From Rhizophagus irregularis (taxonomy: Eukaryota; Glomeromycota; Glomeromycetes; Glomerales; Glomeraceae): DNA of 64,000 nucleotides. The stretch is from contig NC_089452.1 of NCBI RefSeq assembly GCF_026210795.1, forward strand, positions 3,038,001 to 3,102,000, written 5' to 3'. The translations under genes were made by a program, and so were the position numbers. How positions within the stretch are numbered: position 1 is the first letter of the stretch; each line of letters begins with the position of its first letter. Below are positions 25,099 to 36,995 of the stretch, in pieces. A model generated the notes under the pieces. The model ran no database searches, was not told the origin of the DNA, and saw only the letters and a list, made by a program, of their open reading frames with translations.

Positions 25099-25438
25099 TT
25101 TACTACTTGTTTTATATAATTCTAATATTTTCTCTTGCTTTTAGTTCACATGTTACTATACTTCTCCGCGAATTAATTACGGTTTCGGCATTACGTCTGT
25201 AAAAATCTGCCATAATAATTTCAGCATAGCCATTTTTTTTTTGACGTAATGCCGAATTTATTTTTACAGCCATATTTAATTTATACAGACGAAATTGCCA
25301 AAATGATTTACGCCAATAACATCATAGTATCACGTTAATATTTTGTACATTAAATTATGCATAATGCATATTTGTTTGATATTCTTTGTTTAAATGTTGG
25401 AGTTTTCTTTGTTCTGCAATAGAATAAAACAAGTAAAA

Positions 25439-27896
25439 ATGAGCGAAAGTAAAAATCCAATATCTTTTATACTAAAAAAGCCAAATGCTAAGCCAGGTCG
25501 AAAACCAAAAGAAGTTTGGAATTTTTTTACAGCTATTGGAGAAAAAAAGGAAGGACATCGAGGTTGCAAGTGTAAATATTGTCCATGGAGTCAAACACGT
25601 GGTGAACCTAGTAGTATGGAAGCACATTTAGCGCTTAGTTGTCATAAAACACCCCAAGATGTTAAAGAAAAATTTTTACTTATAGTTAAAACACGTGGTG
25701 AAAGTCAGACTTTACAATTAGAAGCAGCAGAAATACCATCTAAAAAAAGAAAAGCAGGACATCAACAGTTAATTACAAAGTACGGTGAATCAAACACAAT
25801 AGAACCAATTAAAAAGCAAATTTGTGATTGTACAGTAGCAAAATTTTTTATCTGCTGCAGGATTTCCTTTCGTCTTGTTGAGCACCCATTTTTTATCGAT
25901 ATGGTTAAAAGTTTATGTTTAGGATATGATCCTCCACGTGCAAATACACTTTCACAAGATTTTTTATATGAAGAATTAGCTAACATCGTGGTTGATCAGC
26001 ATTTAGAACTGAAGAGAACAACAAATTTAACGTTAGGTAATAAAATAAAAAATAATTTTTTTATTATCAAAAACAAATTTACTAATTATTAAATTTTAAA
26101 TAGGTTTCGACAGTTGGACAAGTCCCTTAGGGCAATCGTTATACGCATTTGTAATTATGACGCCTGATCGAAAAGAGATTATACATTGCATAAAAAATCT
26201 CTCAGCAAATTCTCATACGGCAAATTTTCTTGCTGATCAATTGAATGAAGTAATTACTGAAGTTGGTGCAGAAAATTTTGCAGCAGTTGTATCAGATCAT
26301 GCATCTGCTTGTGCAGCTGCTAAAAAAAGAATTGCTGAACGATATAAGCACATATTACCAATTAGATGTATCGCTCATCATGTAAATTTGATTTCGACCG
26401 ATATTTGCAAGACAACATTTGCAAAGGATGTTATTTCAAAATGTTAAACAATAGTTAAATACTTTAAACAATGCTGCATAATTTGGTGAAGAGTTACGTT
26501 CAAAGATAACAAATGACATAAAAACGGGTGGACTAAAAACTTACATTATAACCAGGTGGACTACGGCTTAGGACTGCACAGATTCTATTTTGCGATTAGA
26601 ACAAATACTTAAGAATGTAAGGATTAAGGAATGAAGGATATGATATTTTTGCATTATTGTTAATTTACTAATTTTTTTTTAATAATCAAGATGGTAAATG
26701 AAACTCCGGAAAAGTTAAGTACTGATATTTCAGAACTTATTTGAAGTCGATCTTTTTTTACAGATGTAGAAGCCGTAAATACTCTTCTAGGACCTGTGAA
26801 ATCAGTTGTTAAATCATTAGAATTTAAAACAACAACACTTGCGGATTGTTTTGTTGAATTAATTAAACTTACACAAAAAATTAAATCACTTCCGCCTGTT
26901 TCTGATTATGATTTTAAGTATCAATGTGTTAAACTTTTTAATAAACGTTGGCAAGAATTCGATATCCAACTTTACCTTCTAGCATACTTACTTCATCCGC
27001 ATTATAGAGGTAAATATTTTTTATTGGGATTATAATTGTTAAGAATTTTTTACAATTCTTTTTAATATTAATTTAGGAATAGGTTTACGATCAACTATTT
27101 TACGTAATGTATATATTTTGACCATGAAAATATGGATCGATATGGGCGGTGGTGAACTTTCTTCTGCCGATTTAATTTCTCAGATCCAATCTTTTTATTT
27201 AAAAAAAGAAGAATACAACATTCCATATAGTGCAAGTAGGGGTGATGTTCTTACTTGGTGGATTTTATGCAATCCTGTTCGTAATGAAGAAAATCATATA
27301 CAAAAATTAGCATTAAAAATATTAGCAATAACTCCTCACAATGCTGGATGTGAGAGAGTTTTTTCAGTATTGGGATGGTTTGCAAATCAAAGAAGATCTA
27401 GATTAAAAGTTGAAAAATTGGAAGCTATGGCCAAGCTTCATACACACTATATTACAAATGCCCAAAAAGAACTAAAGTATGCTTATGTAGGTGTATCAGA
27501 AGACGATTTTTAATCTTCTGTACGAGAAGCATTGTCTGAAGCTAATGCAAGTGATGGTTTAGACGAAGATGAAGGAAATGATTTTTTTGATGATGATGAT
27601 GATGATGATGATGGTGATGGTGATGATGGGGATAATGATTATGATGACGGCGATGACAACAACAATAATGACGATGATGACGATGATGACGACGAAGAGA
27701 GTAGTCATGATTCAAACATTCCTAATCAAAGAGATACAGAAATCGAAAAATGGGTCAATATAAATGATTTGGAATTAAAAAAATTACTTAATATAGAAGT
27801 AAATGTAGTTATCGAACCACATCCATTACCTGTTATTAACCATGGTTCAAATGTATTCGACGTTGAAGCTACTGTTGATAGAATATTAGGTAGTTA
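25439..27896 (+). pseudogene. hAT transposase with BED zinc finger, broken
   Basis: From the ATG at 25439 (MSESKNPISFILKK; an in-frame ATG at 25394 would add 15 residues) the protein carries a BED-type finger (GCKCKYCPWSQTRGEPSSMEAHL and C..H after it). An apparent intron begins after TTNLTLG (donor GTAATA near 26038) with an acceptor near 26104. The DDE-region segment (GAENFAAVVSDHASACAAAK, CIAHHVNLISTDICK) is at 26104-26447. The C-terminal hAT dimerisation domain is at 27118-27450 (LALKILAITPHNAGCERVFS, then RRSRLKVEKLEAMAKLH). A GAT/GAC-rich stretch at 27585-27700 encodes a long acidic Asp/Asn run. In-frame stops near 26445 and frame losses at 26450-26790 show inactivity. It would bind the element ends and cut at 8-bp targets. 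Confidence 0.8.
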
Positions 27897-28002
27897 ATAT
27901 TTGAAATTCGATTATTTTTTTTTATGTGAAAATAATATGAATAATTACCATATAAACTAAAAATAAACTGAATAAAACTGAATGTCGTCTATTTTGTCAG
28001 TC

Positions 28003-28054
28003 TATACTTCTCCGTGAATTAATTACAGTTTCGATATTACATTCTGTAAAAATA
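28003..28054 (+). repeat. Internal copy of the hAT left terminus
   Basis: This stretch begins TATACTTCTCCGTGAATTAA. It follows the left end of the hAT element at 25157 for about 50 bp with few changes, in the same orientation. It therefore defines a second possible element, 28003-29293, that shares the right end of the larger one. Confidence 0.75.
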
Positions 28055-28499
28055 TGGAATGAAGGTAAGGAGTCAAGGAGGGAAGCCTATCTATTTACTT
28101 ATTTAGGTAAAGCTTCATAATTATTTCGTATTTTATTTTTACAGATTTATACGAACAAATTAGCCGAATTGCCATTCAGCGATCAAACTTGATTGGATTT
28201 GATTGGATCCAATCATTATTTAAAAATTTTTTTAGAGATTGAATTATCATTTATCGATCTTTTTTTTAAAGGTTAAAAAAAAATTATTTATAGAAAAACG
28301 GAAACTGTTTTACTAAATCCTTCGCAGTAAATACAGTTTTTAAAAGAAATTTTATGTTTTTTTATTTTCTTTTCAGTTTCTTAAACTGAAATTTATTTTC
28401 TTTATTCCTTTTTCGGTTTTTTAAACCGAAATTGTTACTTTTTTCCAGTTTTTAAGTAAACCGATTTTTTATTTATTTTTTTTATTAAAAACGTTTATA

Positions 28500-28990
28500 A
28501 CGTTTTTTAGAGATTCCAGTTTGTAGGAATTGATACGGTAAGTGTTTATAAAGGGTGAGTGAGTGAGTGGGGTTATATATATATAAGAATGATACTAACG
28601 TTCTTTACTTTTATAGATTTCGAACTGGAAATTAACATTAAAGACAGGTAGTAGTGTTTTTAAAAGAGAGGGGGCGCAGGATTTGTAAGAATGTTTACTA
28701 ACATTCTTTAACTTTCTTTTGTAGGTTCAGACTGGGAACTTGAATATGAGTAAGTGTTTATAAAGAGGGAGAAAACGGGTTTATTTTTTTATATAAGAAC
28801 GTTCACTAACGTTCTTTTACTTCTCTTTTTATAGGTTTGGATTAGAACTTAGAATTCGAGATGAGTAAGTGTTTCTAAAGGGGGGAGGAAGCAGATTTTG
28901 GTTTTTTATTTAAGAACGTTTACTAACATTCTTTAACTTCACTTTATGTAGATTTCAGAGTTCAGACACACAAGTCATTTTTTACCTTTT
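28500..28990 (+). repeat. Tandem array A of intron-like units, inside the hAT element
   Basis: Four complete units are readable. Intron-like parts are 28538-28616, 28648-28724, 28750-28834 and 28865-28951 (79, 77, 85 and 87 nt). Three of the four begin GTAAGTGTTT; the second begins GTAGTAGTG. Each has TACTAAC or CACTAAC inside an AAGAACGTT...AACGTTCTT inverted repeat, then a T-rich tract ending in TAG. The exon-like segments between them are 25-31 nt (28511-28537, 28617-28647, 28725-28749, 28835-28864). More weakly formed units with AAACTG or AAACCG palindromes precede at 28310-28500. No coding potential is obvious. Confidence 0.7.
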
Positions 28991-29301
28991 CATACAACTG
29001 AAGCTAAAACTGGATTTAACATTATAGTAGGAACGGACGTTTAATTTTCAAATATAATATTTTTTTAATAATAAAAAAGCTATATAAATTGTAATTTTAA
29101 ATACATTTTGCTAAAATACAATACGTCTGTCAAAATATAATACATCTATCATAATGCAATATGTCCGTCATAATGCAGTACGTCCGTTAAATTACATTAC
29201 GTCTGTAAAAATAATTACAGTTACGTCAATTTGGTTTCAGCACCTGTGCCGGAATATTTCGGCATTCTAAATTTTAATTCGTGGAGAAGTATACATGTTA
29301 C

Positions 29302-29765
29302 TATGATCTCTTTCTATTTTCATGAGGAGTAACCCGTAAATTAATTTCAAATGATAGAAGTTTTGGTATATCAGTCATTGGAAATGTCACAAAAATTAAA
29401 GGCAAATTTTTTTTAATATGTATGCTATAATAAAAATTTTGGCGTAGTATTATCTTCAAGTATATAGTATATATATAATATTTAAAGTTGGCCAAAATTA
29501 GTTAAATCGGTTAAAATTGCTGATTAAATCATAATTTTGGCCAAAATGTCTATAATGCTGGCCAGATTTATAATGCCAGCCTAAAATTGAAAAAATGCAG
29601 GTCATATGTAACACTACATTTGTATAACATAATACGTAAACTCTAAAAATAAAAATAAAACTTATTGAACGTCTCTATAAATTTATAAAAAAAATTTTTC
29701 ACCACACTTTTGTTATTCGAGTTAGATCTCTGTTTGAAGTTAGTGTATTTTTTTTTGTTAAAATA
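29302..29765. other. Intergenic AT-rich stretch
   Basis: No gene is visible. A cluster of GGCCAAAATTA/TGGCCAGATTT words lies at 29485-29590. A short promoter region for the next frame presumably lies at its right end. Confidence 0.35.
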
Positions 29766-32700
29766 ATGGAAGGTAAGAAAAACATGGCTTTTTATTAAAC
29801 ACGATGAGAAAATTTAAACTATAAAACTAAGACCAATAATATTCATATATTTTTTATTGAAAAAATTTTAAAAAAAAAATCTTTTTTTTTGTAGATTTAA
29901 ACCTTCCTGAAAGTACATTTGACTTGACAGAATTATTAGATAAAGATTTATTAATAAGTGAAAATGAAACTTATGACGAATATGAAGACTCAGAAGAAAA
30001 TAAGGATTTAGAGGAAAATTTGATGGATGAGAATGAAATTTTTTACAGTGAAAATGAGATAGATAATAATAATAAATCTTTATTTGAATTGGATTTTAAC
30101 GCATTTGCAAATGCAAAAAAATTTGTTCAACAAGATATTTCAGATGAAGAAAATAATTTTGGTGATATAGAAATTGATTTTTCTGAAACAGAATCTGATG
30201 AAGAATGTGATGAAATTATTGATAAGATAGAAAATGATGAAAATTTAAGTCCATGTGTTATAATTGATATGTATGATGGTAAAATTCAACGATGTAATTC
30301 TGCAAAAAATTTGAGACGACTTTGGTAAATGATTGGTATGTGGCAAATTGACGAAGAAGAAGTTAGAGCGAAAAACTTTGCAATTGAACATTTGGGAGTT
30401 TGTTACTCACATTTTATGTATGATCAAAACCAATTGCATACATCAAATCTAAAGCAAACTAAAAAATATACTGAAAGTATTATTCATCGTCGTCGTTGCC
30501 TATTTTGTAATAGAAATAAAATTTTTTTTAGTCGTAGTGCTAATTGTGAGGAACATTCATATGTAGTTATAGGTAAAAATATTCAAGTTCCTTGTATAGG
30601 ACAAAAGAAATGTGGTGCTTTGCAAGAATATCATCTTCTCGTAACTTCAATAAAATCAAGTGAATATGCACAATATGTATGCATGGATTGTTATGAAAAA
30701 AAAGGTGGCCATATTTACCAGCGTGTTGGAAAAGGAGTATAAAAAGATCCAAATTGTGATAATAAGTCACATCACCAAAATGATACTAAAGAAGCATTAG
30801 AGGCAATTAGATATTGGATTCTTGAAGTTGCTACTTCTGAAAAATTAATATGGCAAGAAAAGATTTTGGCAGCTTTAGTTCCTGTTTTAAGTATTGTTAG
30901 TCAAGAAAAAACAATAGTACAAAATAATAAAATTGAAATACCTTTTTTATTTATGATTCTTATTATTCTTACTTTAGCAAAGTTTAATTACAATTCATCT
31001 AATAAGTTAAATTCAAAAAATCTTATACCAAAACATTTTTTCGAATTTGGAGAAGCATTAGCAAATTCAATAATATTAGGGCAGTGACATTTATTACGTA
31101 ATATTTTAGGGGGTGGGAGGGTATTTAAAGGTCATATAACATATAAGTGTAACGTAAGATTTTTCATATTACATGGGGGTGGGGGAGTATGGGCTTATAG
31201 TAAATGGATATTACGTAATAAATGTCACTGCCCTTAGCAAAAAATAAATTAAAAATTCATAAAAAAACCCTCGAATCACCTACCTCAATTGAAGAGTATC
31301 GTATTATATTTCCCTCATGTCTAGTGCAATTTTATGACGGACTTTTAAAAACTCTATATGAAGCAAAAAAAGAAATTATAGATTGACAAAAAAAGCATCG
31401 TGAACAGCAACTTAAACCTATAAATTATGAAAAAATTACTAAACAAGTAACATTTTTTGCATCAATAATTTTGAATATTGCATTTAAAGGGTGGAAAATT
31501 TGGTTACCTAGAACAATGGCAAGTTTTTGTCGCAAACCAAAACTCTTATCATATCTACAAGGTATTTTAGAAATAGTTAATATTACTAGTTATACTCAGA
31601 GACATGAACGTAATTTGGAAAAAATTCGCGCACTTTTAGTAAATCCGGCTGATAGAATTTGTTATGAAAAAAACATTTGGAACCTTGGAGTGATTGATAA
31701 TATTGATTTTAAGGAAGCTACCTTCGGTTATGGAAATATTTTTGATGTAACTAGAGGTAATTCACACGCAACTTTACGTATGTTATTTCAATTTCAGTTG
31801 TCTGATAAATTACCTAATATTATTGATGAAACAAAAGAAAATCAACAAATTTTTGGACCAAATTTTTTTTCATTGCAAACATTAAATGTTTTTAATTCAG
31901 TTTTTAAAAAATTACTTAAATATGATAAAAATACCTTAATGCATTGTTCAGATTTTGATGAAAATGATATACGAAATCAAATTATGTTACATTTTGAAGT
32001 TGGTTGTAATTTTCCACCTCCCAATGTAATTATTCTTAATGCAAGAGATCCACCATCAACTGATTCTGCTGTACATGAATGCTTAAAAATGTATTTAGAT
32101 GAAATTAATATAGAAGATAAATATATTCATATTGCTGCAGATGAAGCAATTTATAGAAGAGATATTAGTTATTGCAAAAAAAATGAAAAAGTAAAAATGA
32201 TCCTGGATCAGTGGCATACCAATAAGGATATGATGTCTGCATTAATTACAATTTTTTTAGGATACGGTATATTTAATATGGCAGGAATATTAGGTGTACG
32301 ATTTTTGGATAAATTAGAAAAAGGTGTTGATTTTAGAGCAACTTCAAAGGTATTAGAACTAATTTGGGTTTCTGTTGGTATAGGAATTAATTTATATATA
32401 GAAAAAAACAAACAAACATTAGATGATATTTTTAAAAAAAATAAAATTGTGAAAGTTTGGTATCTGTATTTTTAGTGGGCTAGTTATTGGCGAGCACATT
32501 GGTTTGGAATCCGATGGGTATATTTAAACTTCAACATGAAAGTCTAAAAGCCTTTTCCCCTTTGTTTCCTGTTGCTGGAAAGTCAAATTACGCAAGATTA
32601 GTATCACATCATCTTTATCATATAGAAAATGACCCACAGATTCGTGCAATACTTTGTATGGCGCCATCTGTTAACTTGACAAGTTACGGACACTTTCTTG

Positions 32701-33326
32701 CATATGATGAAGCATTAGAGTTGTTTGGTGTCAAGTTTGTAAAGCAAAATGTGACAAGAATTCCTACAGATAAAGAAGAATTAAAATTAAAAATCAAAGC
32801 TACACAATTGGAAAAAGAACGAACAGATATGTTAATTTGTGATTACATTAATGACTCTGTACAAAGCTCCCAACCACGTCATATTCAATCTCGAAAAGTA
32901 AAAATTTGGGAACTTGCACATTTATTAGTTGATGCTTTCGAATCTGCAAATCCTTTTAAGCATCCAATATTTGAATTCTGTAATAATTTAAATAGTCAAG
33001 GAATTGATAAATTGTTTTCAGCGTATGATATTGGAATTAAAAGGTTGCAAAGAATAGTTAACCAAAAAATTCTTTTAACTGAAAGTTATACAACTGTTGG
33101 AAGGAGAGAAAGGAATATAACGCGTGTTACAGTTGCTGACATTAATAAAATGAGAAAGATGAAAGAAGGTGAAAGAAGAGAAGATAGAGAAATAGGAAGA
33201 TCAAGAGGTAAGCTAAGGGGTAGGCCAAGGGGTAGGCCAAGAGGTAGACCAAGAAGTAGACCAAGAGGTAGGGGAAGACAAAGGGATATTAATAAAGGGG
33301 ACGAGGAAAATGCACAATCACAATAA
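29766..33326 (+). pseudogene. DUF6589-like, AT-hook transposase-like gene, broken by stops and a MITE
   Basis: A 7 nt first exon (ATG at 29766) splices to 29895. An acidic N-terminus (to ~30250) is followed by a Cys-rich block (RRRCLFCNRNKIFF, then C..H, CIGQKKC, CMDCYEKKGGH) at 30480-30720. A large central domain lies at 31471-32475 (FKEATFGYGNIFDVTRGN, IHIAADEAIYRRDISY, MILDQWHTNKDMMSAL). The C-terminal part is at 32500-33326 (LQHESLKAFSPLFPVAG, NLTSYGHFLAYDEALELFG), ending in AT-hook-like GRPRGRPRGRPR repeats. In-frame stops occur at 30326, 30740, about 31384 and 32473. One MITE is inserted at 31079-31233, and there is a frame change near 32515. The central D..H spacing and the late Asp-Glu-Ala block resemble DUF6589 proteins of mobile elements; that likeness is weak and family membership is inference. 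AT-hooks bind AT-rich minor grooves. Confidence 0.5.
31079..31233. mobile_element. Tourist/Harbinger-like MITE with TTA duplication
   Basis: A 155 bp element has inverted ends GGGCAGTGACATTTATTACG. It is flanked by TTA on both sides (31076-31078, 31234-31236), the usual 3-bp target of PIF/Harbinger elements. Excising it restores the coding frame of the AT-hook gene from ANSIIL into AKNKLKIHKK. Confidence 0.85.
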
Positions 33327-34289
33327 TTACTGTTTTTTAAAAAGAAATAAAATTATTAATTAAGACTAAAAGTAGCGACCCATTTTTTGATATTAATTTC
33401 CAATTTTATTCAATTAAATTAAATTGAATTACATTTTCGTAAAAACCTCAAAAAAAAAAAAAATAACTACCAACAAAATAATAAAATGAAAAAAAAGAAA
33501 CTCCCAAAATTAAACTTAGTTTGATTCGTTTATCATTGTCACTACCCAGCCCTGATGGATTTCCTTTGTTATTATTGTTGTCTGAGCCTTTACCATCTGC
33601 CAATATGCTGCTCCTGATCCAATTTACCATTTGCTGAATACGCTTCTTCATTTGCCAGCACTGCTTTTGGATCTTTTCTGTTTGTTGGTGGCGCTGCTCC
33701 TCCATCTGGTGGAACAAAAAAGAATTGGTTAAAATAAATAAATAAATTAATTAAAATAAAGATACGTAACATCTAAACTTACCATCTACTAAGGTGCTCT
33801 GAAGAATTTATAAAAAATGAAATATTGCATCAGAGAAAAAAATGAAAGCATCCTTCTCTAAGAAATTTGTTTTATTAAGTAAATAAAAGTAAATTATTAA
33901 TAAAATTAATGAAAGAAATAAATATAATGAAAGAAATAAATAAAGTGAAAAAAATTTACCATTAAAGAATAAATACGTATAAATTTACTTATAAGTGGTC
34001 GCCAACTATAATATTTTTTCTTCAAAGATCTTTTAAAAAATCAAATATAAATTACAATTCAAAGAGGAAAATTTCCTAAAATAAAAATTTTTTTTTTTTA
34101 AATATCATAAATCAAATATAAACAAAACAAACAAACAAAAAATAAAAATAAGCAATTTAAACTATCGCTCACATGTATCTAACCTTTAGCCAAAAAATTA
34201 ACCAAATTGCCGAATAAATCCACTGTAACAACAAGAATATAGTGAAAACTAATAAAAATAAAAAAATAAATAAACTTTATTCATTTCTC
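33327..34289. other. Intergenic stretch with a weak minus-strand frame
   Basis: The only coding-like signal is minus-strand text at 33770-33560 (TEKIQKQCWQMKKRIQQMVN and the neighbouring GGAAPPTNRKDPKAVLANEE in another frame). It is too short and frame-broken to name. The rest is A-rich with no recognisable feature. Confidence 0.35.
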
Positions 34290-34292
34290 TTA

Positions 34293-34588
34293 GGCCAAGT
34301 AAATAAATTTATTCGTTTCTCATGACCGGGCGGGTCATGTAAATGTTACGAAAAGATAAAAAAATTTATTTTATTTGGTCATGTGATTTTGGGTTTGACC
34401 AATCATAATCATAAAAAAATAATTTTTTTTTCCATTCCGTAACCCGGGCAAAAAATTTATTAAATCAACCAATCATCTTCTAGGAAACGACTAAAATTTT
34501 TTTTTGAAAATAAATTTTTTTTCCGGGCGGCCGGGTCAAATTTAGCAATTTTTTTTCATGAGAAACGAATAATTTTATTTCTTTGGCC
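34293..34588. mobile_element. Tourist/Harbinger-like MITE (GGCCAA ends, TTA duplication)
   Basis: About 296 bp have ends GGCCAAGTAAATAAATTTAT and the inverse. The arms share TTCGTTTCTCATGA and are flanked by TTA (34290-34292, 34589-34591). GC-rich CCGGGCGGGTC and CCGGGCGGCCGGGTC words lie just inside the arms, which is unusual in this AT-rich background. Confidence 0.7.
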
Positions 34589-34591
34589 TTA

Positions 34592-35794
34592 TAGTAATTA
34601 ATTTTTCATTAAAAAAAGAAAAGGCCACTTACAATAGTAAAATTCAGTTTTTTGCGTTTTGTGCAAAATCTGACTGAATAACTGTTATTATAAGCTTAGA
34701 AAAACTTTTTCCTCTCGTAAATTTACATATATTACTACTGTTAAAACTGTACATTTCTACCTATCTCAACTTAGATCTTGAGAAAAGCTAGCTTTTAAAG
34801 TGGTTTTTCAACATATATGAAAAAAAAAATTTTATTAATAAAAATGGGAAAGTAAGGATAAAGTTGATGGAACACATGATAATCTATCGATTTAATAATT
34901 TACATGAACGTGACACATAAGATTTTGACAGTTTAATTACAAAATGAAGTGTTCCGATTAATGTTACACAAATTTCATTAAATATGAAAATGATCTGCGT
35001 GTGACATTTCCGATGACTGATATGTATTCTTATCTAGTTTTTCAATTTGAGTGCATCACACAAACTCTTAGCGTTAGTTTGCAAAATATTATTAGCTTTT
35101 TGAAAGTGTTGTAACAATAATATAAAAAAAAATAACATACAATTATCAGAACAATAGGTAATAATGGCTTTTAGAAGGATTTATATAGCAGATAGGTTAT
35201 TTTAGATTGAATTTTTCATTTTTAGATCTTTTCTATTTGTATGTTAGTTACGCTTGTTTTTAGCCAAAAAACCATCCCTTTGACAATAATATTTGAGTAA
35301 TTTTCATGTATGAGCAATTTTTACTGAATAATGAATATTTAAGGACGTAGGTACGTGTCAGATTTTAGCGTTTATTGTGAGTTTCTATGTGAAAATATTT
35401 TTCTTGATATTTTTCTTGGCATTTTTAAGTTTCATCACATGACTTGGTACCACAACATGATTTGTAATGATTTTGATTGGCAAAATTTTGCTTATTTAGT
35501 TTATTTTTTGCAATAAAATTTCTTCCGAATTTATATAGTAATTTTCTGTTGATTATAGGCGGATCGAATCTTAATTCTTTTTATTGAAATAAATTAATAA
35601 TAAGTGAAAATTGTAGGCTGTAATAGTCTTAAATAAATTTGCTTACCTAATATATAATTATTAAAGGGTATTTGCTATTTAGATAATTGGTTTTTAAACT
35701 ACTGGATTTAAAATTTTTTGTATATATTACCAAACTTTTTATATAGTAAAGAATTTGAAAGTTGGAGCAATTACATTTGGTATATTATACATAT
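34592..35794. other. Intergenic AT-rich stretch
   Basis: I see no gene, RNA or clear repeat structure here. Confidence 0.35.
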
Positions 35795-36472
35795 TACCCA
35801 AATTATTTTGGAATGCCATAATTATAATTTGGGATACCATAATTCGGGATCTAAAAATATATATACAGAATGTAAGCGGTACACAGATGCATACTCATAA
35901 AGGGAATTGCATAGAGTAAAGTTTTGATTTGCATACAATTTTAGAATTTTATCTATAATTAGGTCATCAAGATTGCATATTTTTTATCAAAATTTTTATA
36001 TGTAAAAAATTAGTTTGCGTATTTTTGGCCTAAATTTAGCTAATCTTATATATATAATATATTACTGTACGTATTTATTTAATTAACCGCATTGTAATAT
36101 TTAGTATTAATTGAAAGAAATTTCTAAAGGTTAAAAAGTGAAATTTTAGAAAAATATTATTAAAAAAATGGTAAATTCTATTTTTTCACATTAGTATTTG
36201 GTTTTATAAATAATATAGAAGTCATGATAAAATAATTAATAACTTAATGTCTGAAATTTTATTTGCTTATTTTTGCAGGATTTTCAATATCAGGTGTCAA
36301 TTATATGTACTCATAGTAAAAAAATTTTTTGCCACCTGTTATATTTCTGGATCCTCATAATTCATTCAGTTTATATATAATTTATTATGTAAAGTGCCAA
36401 AATAATTTGGGATGCTATAATTGAATTTGGGGATTTTACTTATAATTACAGCAGCCCAAAATAATTTGGGTA
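35795..36472. mobile_element. TA-flanked MITE with CCCAAATTATTTTGG ends
   Basis: Inverted ends TACCCAAATTATTTTGG and CCAAAATAATTTGGGTA include TA at both borders. Inside each end an AATTTGGGATRCYATAATT word is repeated. The middle is AT-rich without coding sequence. TA borders suggest the Tc1/mariner/pogo group. Confidence 0.7.
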
Positions 36473-36935
36473 ACATGTATATGGTATATTAAAGGTTAGT
36501 TAAAATATATAAGTATAAAACTAAGCTGAATTCTTTTTATTCAATTGGAAAGATTGTTATAAATACTTCAGATCAATATAGTATTATCAATATATTATGA
36601 AATTAGAAGTTAAAAAAAGTTATCTACATGAATCATTGTATGATTTATAATCAAATACTGTAAAATTGTAAAATTTAAGTCCTTGGAATACTTAGTAAAA
36701 ATGGAAAGTAAAGTATTTTATATGGTTATATAATAATGTTTTTTTTTTGAAGATAAATCTCTTTTTTTACTTTAAAGATACCATTAGAAAATGCATTAAG
36801 ACTAATGCAACAACTGTGTTAAAGAGTATCCAGAGTATCGAGAGTATCCAGGTGAAGGAGATATTTTTATTTTGTAACCATCACCGAATATTTTACATCA
36901 CACACATTACATTAGGGAAATCATTTGTATTGAAG

Positions 36936-36943
36936 TCACGTGA
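36936..36943. promoter_or_regulatory. TCACGTGA palindrome upstream of the CENP-L gene
   Basis: The 8 bp palindrome lies 52 bp upstream of the ATG at 36996. The same word lies 86 bp upstream of the Prp8 ATG (56468-56475). A CCACGTGA variant lies 8 bp after the CENP-L stop, about 240 bp upstream of the CLASP gene. CACGTG is the core site of bHLH factors such as yeast Cbf1; which factor acts here is unknown. Confidence 0.4.
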
Positions 36944-36995
36944 TTATTCAGACGCGTCTAAAATTACGATCAATTCACTTTTTAGCGTTATTGCG

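Larger units (their letters stand above)
25157..29293 (+). mobile_element. 4.1 kb hAT element with perfect 8-bp duplication
   Basis: The left end TATACTTCTCCGCGAATTAA and the right end (reverse complement TATACTTCTCCACGAATTAA) are inverted repeats. CATGTTAC is duplicated exactly at 25149-25156 and 29294-29301. The left half holds a hAT transposase pseudogene. The right half holds an extra internal left-end copy (28003), a tandem intron-like array (28.5-29.0 kb) and TACGTCTGT words near both termini. Confidence 0.9.

Noticed and set aside
27569-27763. Methionine-rich frame at the hAT 3' region
   Set aside because: It is the second frame of the GAT/GAC run that encodes the acidic tail.
28500-28990. 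Array A as part of the hAT transposase gene
   Set aside because: It lies 600 bp after the stop, the mini-exons have no shared frame, and similar arrays occur at 58-60 kb without hAT sequence.
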